Assembly (NCBI RefSeq): GCF_900446255.1 | Contig: NZ_UIGI01000001.1 | Location: forward strand, 1,700,763 to 1,764,762 | DNA from: Buttiauxella agrestis | GTDB taxonomy: Bacteria; Pseudomonadota; Gammaproteobacteria; Enterobacterales; Enterobacteriaceae | Length of the DNA stretch: 64,000 nucleotides | Reading direction: 5' to 3' | In this document: positions 60,462 through 64,000 of the stretch, piece by piece | Layout of the letters: each line of letters opens with the position of its first letter | Numbering within the stretch: the first letter of the stretch is position 1 | Position numbers and translations under genes: made by a program | The notes under the pieces: model-generated | Told to the model about the DNA's origin: nothing | The model's database searches: none | What the model saw: only the letters and a program-made list of their open reading frames with translations

Positions 60462-61922
60462 TTATCGGAATGGGGGTTCGTTAAAAGTACGGAGTTTACG
60501 TGAGTGCAGGCGTTCGCCCTCGGCTCGCAGCAGATCAATGGCGCAGATGCCGATTTGCAAATGCTCAGATATCGCCCCTTCATAAAAACGGTTGGCCTGG
60601 CCGGGGAGTTTGATCTCACCGTGCAGCGGTTTGTCAGAAACGCACAGCAAGGTGCCGTACGGCACGCGGAAGCGATAACCCTGCGCGGCAATGGTGGCGC
60701 TTTCCATATCAATCGCAACGGCGCGGCTCAGGTTAAAGCGCAGGGCCGAGGCGGAGTAACGCAGCTCCCAGTTTCGGTCATCGGTGGTGACGACGGTTCC
60801 GGTACGCAAACGCTGTTTAACTTCTTCGCCCGGCATGCCGCTCACCAGTTTAGTGGCGTCGTACAAAGCGCGTTGCACTTCGGCGATGCTTGGGATGGGG
60901 ATATCTGGCGGCAGAACCGCATCAAGCACATGGTCGTCGCGCAGGTAAGCGTGCGCCAGCACGTAATCGCCAATCGACTGGCTTTCGCGCAGGCCGCCAC
61001 AGTGGCCAATCATCAGCCAGGCCGCAGGGCGCAATACCGCCAGATGGTCACAAATGGTTTTCGCATTCGATGGGCCAACGCCAATGTTAATCAGCGTGAT
61101 GCCGTTACCGTTGGCATCAATCAAGTGCCAGGCGGGCATCTGGTGTTTCTTCCAGGCCAGATCGGAAATGGCTTCTTCAGGAGCCTGGCTGTCGGCGGTT
61201 AACCACACGCCACCTGCGCAGGAAAGCGCAACGTATGGGCTTTCCGGGTCAAGGATCTGCTGGCAACCCCAACGCACAAACTCGTCCACATAACGGGTGT
61301 AGTTGGTGAACAGGACAAAAGACTGGAAGTGCTCAACCGGCGTGCCGGTGTAGTGGCGCAGGCGGGCGAGCGAAAAATCAACGCGACGGGCGTCGAAGTG
61401 CGAAAGCGGGTAGAACTCGGTGGGATGGAACAAGCCGTCAGCCGTTTCATCCCCAATTTGCGCCAGTTCGGTGGTCGGGAAATAGCGCGGTAAACCGGCG
61501 CTCATTGAACGGTCCAGCGACAAACTGGAGCCATCAATCACATACGGATAAGGGATTTCATGTTGCGATAAACCCACTTCAATCTGCGCGCCATAATCTT
61601 CGTAAAGTAGCGTTAATTGTTCGGCGAGATAGTGGCGGAAAAGTGCAGGGCGGGTGATGGTGGTGGTGTAACTGCCGGAATGAGTGAAACGGGCATAAGC
61701 GCGGGTTTTATTTGGATGCTTAACGGTGCCATCCCAACTGACGCGCAGTTCCGGGTAAACAAATAATCCTGCGGCGCGTTTTTCAAATTCAGGTAGTGCG
61801 CCGTTTTCAACATACTGGCCAATGGCATCGCGCAATGCGTTGACCGAGGCATCGTACAGCTCCTCTAATTTATCGAGGGCCTGGTTCGGGGTAAGGGCTG
61901 TGGCGGCTGTCTGATGCGTCAT
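60462..61922 (-). CDS. amn: AMP nucleosidase
   Basis: The 486-residue enzyme hydrolyses AMP to adenine and ribose 5-phosphate. The regulatory N-terminal domain begins MTHQTAATALTPNQALDKLEELYDAS, and the catalytic nucleoside-phosphorylase-like domain has NIGVGPSNAKTICDHLAVLRP, MIGHCGGLRESQSIGDYVLAHAYLR and AVAIDMESATIAAQGYRFRVPYGTLLCVSDKPLHGEIK, noted by their positions (about 295, 320 and 415). Length equals the E. coli protein within two residues. amn also neighbours the Asn tRNAs in E. coli. Confidence 0.96.
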   Translation of the reverse strand: MTHQTAATALTPNQALDKLEELYDASVNALRDAIGQYVENGALPEFEKRAAGLFVYPELRVSWDGTVKHPNKTRAYARFTHSGSYTTTITRPALFRHYLAEQLTLLYEDYGAQIEVGLSQHEIPYPYVIDGSSLSLDRSMSAGLPRYFPTTELAQIGDETADGLFHPTEFYPLSHFDARRVDFSLARLRHYTGTPVEHFQSFVLFTNYTRYVDEFVRWGCQQILDPESPYVALSCAGGVWLTADSQAPEEAISDLAWKKHQMPAWHLIDANGNGITLINIGVGPSNAKTICDHLAVLRPAAWLMIGHCGGLRESQSIGDYVLAHAYLRDDHVLDAVLPPDIPIPSIAEVQRALYDATKLVSGMPGEEVKQRLRTGTVVTTDDRNWELRYSASALRFNLSRAVAIDMESATIAAQGYRFRVPYGTLLCVSDKPLHGEIKLPGQANRFYEGAISEHLQIGICAIDLLRAEGERLHSRKLRTFNEPPFR

Positions 61923-62043
61923 CTTTTCTCCTCATCCTGCTGATTTTTACAGGGCTGTTTGCAGCTTCGATAGTATGTCATCGACGGGCGTCAACGGAAG
62001 GGGCTGGAGGAGAAAACAAGAAGCCTGCTAACAAACCTCTTCC

Positions 62044-62086
62044 CAGGTCGGGTGGATGGCGCTATCGCTTATCCACCCTATACCTG
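62044..62086. repeat. REP-like inverted repeat between the ttrA-like gene and amn
   Basis: AGGTCGGGTGGATGGCGCTA and GCTTATCCACCCTATACCT form a hairpin (GGGTGGAT / ATCCACCC) of REP type with diverged ends, in the 170-base space between two co-directional genes. It may end the upstream transcript. Confidence 0.6.
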
Positions 62087-62092
62087 CAAGGA

Positions 62093-64000
62093 TTAGATCC
62101 GTTCAATTTTTGCCGGAAGTCCCTGTCTTACTGATGCCCCAGAAACCCAGTCCAGCCAGGTATTAGCGACCTTACGCGTGGGGTCGGCAAACCCCAGATA
62201 GTTAAGGTTAATCCCGGCTTTGACTTTTTCATCCATCGGCAGGGCTTCACCGTCGAGATAATGCTGCGCCGCCCCCATTTCACGGTGCCCATAACCGTGC
62301 TCAATGGCAATGACCCCTGGCATCACGCCGTGAAGCAAACTGATTTGTGCCACAGCGTGCCCGCCGGGTGTCGTAATTCGGACGGTGTCGCCATGCGCCA
62401 GGCCGCAGCGCTTGCCCTCTTCTGGATTCAGCGCCACCAGGTTAGACGGTTTGACATGATGTAACCGTGGGATAACCGTAGAGGAGCTGGCCATGGTATT
62501 GGATTTAAACGAAATCAGTTTCAGCGGCCACTGCTGCACAGGGAACATTTCGTCTACGGAGCGGCCGTCAGACAGTCGTGCAGGATACCAGGCCGGGCAG
62601 CCGCTATAACGTTCCCCAGTGATCGCATGACGATGAGCGGCGACGTCTGCATTCCAGATTTGCAGCGGTTTCTGCCATAGATTGCCGACGCGGTTGTCCT
62701 CTCGCCCGCTGCTGTCTGGCGCAAAACGCCCGCCCCGGGAATAGATGAACGCAACGCGACTGACCTCTTCTGGCTTTAGCGTTTGTTGCATCACGGGCAG
62801 AATGCGTTGCACGCCGGTGAGTGCCACATCTTCTTGATTCGCCGCCGCGACAGGGGCTTTGCCCAGATACGCGATGTTGGCGGCAATACGCAGATAGTAG
62901 TCTTCCGCACGGTTGAGTGGATAGCGGTTGCCTTGCGCATCGGTAATCGCATGGTCGCCAAAACCTGGCAATTCCAGGCGTTTTGCCACGGCGATGCAGA
63001 AGGCTTCCATCGAGATGGGTTGCCCATCGGCGGTTTGGCTGGTGGCTGAGGAAACGACAGGCCAGCGGGCAGTGGTGGCTTTGCTGGCGACACCCGCCCA
63101 CGGCGCGCTGAACCCCCAGCTCTCGAAGTTGTGCGTGTCCGGCACGATATAATCTGCCAGCGCAGTGGTTTCATTCATAAACGCGTCGATGGCGATAAAC
63201 AGCGGCAGGTTGTTAGGATCTTTGAGTTTTTCTTCCGCTACGGCCCGCAGCCCAGGGATGCCGTAAAACGGATTGGTCATATTGGAGATCCACGCTTTGA
63301 GCGGGTAAGGGTAGCCTTCCAGCGCGGAAGTGAGCAGCTCGGTCAGTTGCCCTGCCACAAACGGATACCATGGGGCTTTGGCCGGGAAGGGGGATTTCCC
63401 GGCGGCGACCTTATTCCGATACTCTTCTGACGATTCATAGGCCGTTTTGCTGCGCGCGATGCTCAATCCTTTCGGTTTAACCTTGCCGGGGAAGCTGTCC
63501 ATATTGTAGCGCGGGCCATCGACCGCTCCGTTGAATTTGCCGCCGCCCACAAACACGCCACCTTCCAGGCTGAGGTTGCCAATCAGCGCGTTGAGCATCA
63601 TGACGGCCCAGGCGTTGTAAAATCCGTTGCCCGCCATCATCCCGCCGTGGGTAATGACCGCGGCTTTGCGCCCGTGGCGGGTGAAGGCATCCGCCAGCGC
63701 GGCGATTTTCTCTTCCGGCACGCCGCACTGCTGGCTGTATTGTGCCAGCGTGAGTTTGTTGGCGGACTCTTTGAGTAACTGGAATCCGCTTTTCACGGTG
63801 ACGATATTTCCGTCAGCCAGCGTAACTTGCTGAGTCACAAACAACTGCGCGCGCTGGCAACGGTTGGCGGCAACTATCTGCGCGTTTTCATTCATCACAA
63901 CGGGAGAGCTTGCGCCATCAGCCACCAGATGCGCCAGCGTTAAATGCTGCCCGGCAAGCGGCGGGAGTTCATCGGTGATCACCAGATGTGAGGCGTTGGT
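62093..64000 (-). CDS. ttrA: Molybdopterin oxidoreductase, probably TtrA (tetrathionate reductase A), C-terminal part
   Basis: The frame is open to the right edge, so the N-terminal part, with the signal, Fe-S site and molybdenum ligand, is outside. The 636 visible codons include GRKAAVITHGGMMAGNGFYNAW, NALIGNLSLEGGVFVGGG, KAWISNMTNPFYGIPGLR, DAFMNETTALADYIVPDT and the C-terminal molydopterin-dinucleotide-binding fold ending LDWVSGASVRQGLPAKIERI; each is listed as a landmark. The length and these segments fit TtrA (about 1020 residues) better than phsA-like enzymes. ttrA is normally the last of ttrBCA, which would lie further right. Tetrathionate is a known electron acceptor for B12-dependent growth in Salmonella. 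Confidence 0.75.
   Translation of the reverse strand, partial: TNASHLVITDELPPLAGQHLTLAHLVADGASSPVVMNENAQIVAANRCQRAQLFVTQQVTLADGNIVTVKSGFQLLKESANKLTLAQYSQQCGVPEEKIAALADAFTRHGRKAAVITHGGMMAGNGFYNAWAVMMLNALIGNLSLEGGVFVGGGKFNGAVDGPRYNMDSFPGKVKPKGLSIARSKTAYESSEEYRNKVAAGKSPFPAKAPWYPFVAGQLTELLTSALEGYPYPLKAWISNMTNPFYGIPGLRAVAEEKLKDPNNLPLFIAIDAFMNETTALADYIVPDTHNFESWGFSAPWAGVASKATTARWPVVSSATSQTADGQPISMEAFCIAVAKRLELPGFGDHAITDAQGNRYPLNRAEDYYLRIAANIAYLGKAPVAAANQEDVALTGVQRILPVMQQTLKPEEVSRVAFIYSRGGRFAPDSSGREDNRVGNLWQKPLQIWNADVAAHRHAITGERYSGCPAWYPARLSDGRSVDEMFPVQQWPLKLISFKSNTMASSSTVIPRLHHVKPSNLVALNPEEGKRCGLAHGDTVRITTPGGHAVAQISLLHGVMPGVIAIEHGYGHREMGAAQHYLDGEALPMDEKVKAGINLNYLGFADPTRKVANTWLDWVSGASVRQGLPAKIERI

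Noticed and set aside
1-64000. CRISPR array.
   Set aside because: No series of regularly spaced direct repeats was seen; the repeated short units are REP/BIME palindromes.

Overview
The window is a 64-kb stretch of chromosome from a member of the Enterobacteriaceae. The closest gene orders I know are those of Salmonella, Citrobacter and E. coli. The evidence is a complete Salmonella-type anaerobic cobalamin operon, two Asn-GUU tRNA genes close to yeeO and amn (as in the 44-minute region of E. coli), enterobacterial REP/BIME elements and a typical chaperone-usher fimbrial operon. I cannot name the genus with confidence; Buttiauxella- or Kluyvera-like organisms would fit.

Region 1 (1-17,390) is cobalamin synthesis. 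A divergent, window-truncated pduX (L-threonine kinase) lies left of a cobalamin riboswitch leader. The 20-gene operon cbiABCDETFGHJKLMNQOP-cobUST follows, mostly joined by 1-14 bp overlaps. It carries the oxygen-independent corrin ring enzymes, a CbiMNQO cobalt ECF transporter, and CobU/CobS/CobT for nucleotide loop assembly. REP DNA lies inside the 5' end of cbiJ and between cobS and cobT. After cobT comes a gene-free 531-bp imperfect palindrome.

Region 2 (17,980-22,850) holds an AcuI/YhdH-type reductase, an NMT1-type ABC importer (binding protein, ATPase, permease) linked to a nucleobase/nucleoside-type deaminase, and a CueP-like periplasmic copper protein.

Region 3 (22,979-38,280) is AT-richer accessory DNA. 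It has an antitoxin fragment, a Ner/Nlp-type regulator, two tandem IprA-like regulators, a fimbrial operon ending in a LuxR-type regulator, remnants of a mobile element around an orphan lipoprotein, a periplasmic protein paired with a GGDEF-EAL protein, a type-A chloramphenicol acetyltransferase, a GrpB-family fragment and an APH-like kinase.

Region 4 (38,372-58,472) holds a glutathione peroxidase, an RluA-type pseudouridine synthase and tRNA-Asn copy 1. These are followed by a second-type branched-chain amino-acid (Liv) ABC transporter, the yeeO MATE exporter and an AbgT-family transporter. Next come a LysR regulator facing a quinone reductase/NfsB/ABM oxidoreductase operon, and another LysR facing an MFS exporter gene that is frameshifted at a G9 tract. 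A three-gene Fe(III) ABC importer and tRNA-Asn copy 2 end the region.

Region 5 (58,671-64,000) holds an M24 aminopeptidase, amn, and the C-terminal part of a molybdopterin reductase most like TtrA (tetrathionate reductase), which runs off the right edge. Anaerobic B12 synthesis and tetrathionate respiration are functionally connected in Salmonella, so their presence in one neighbourhood is suggestive.
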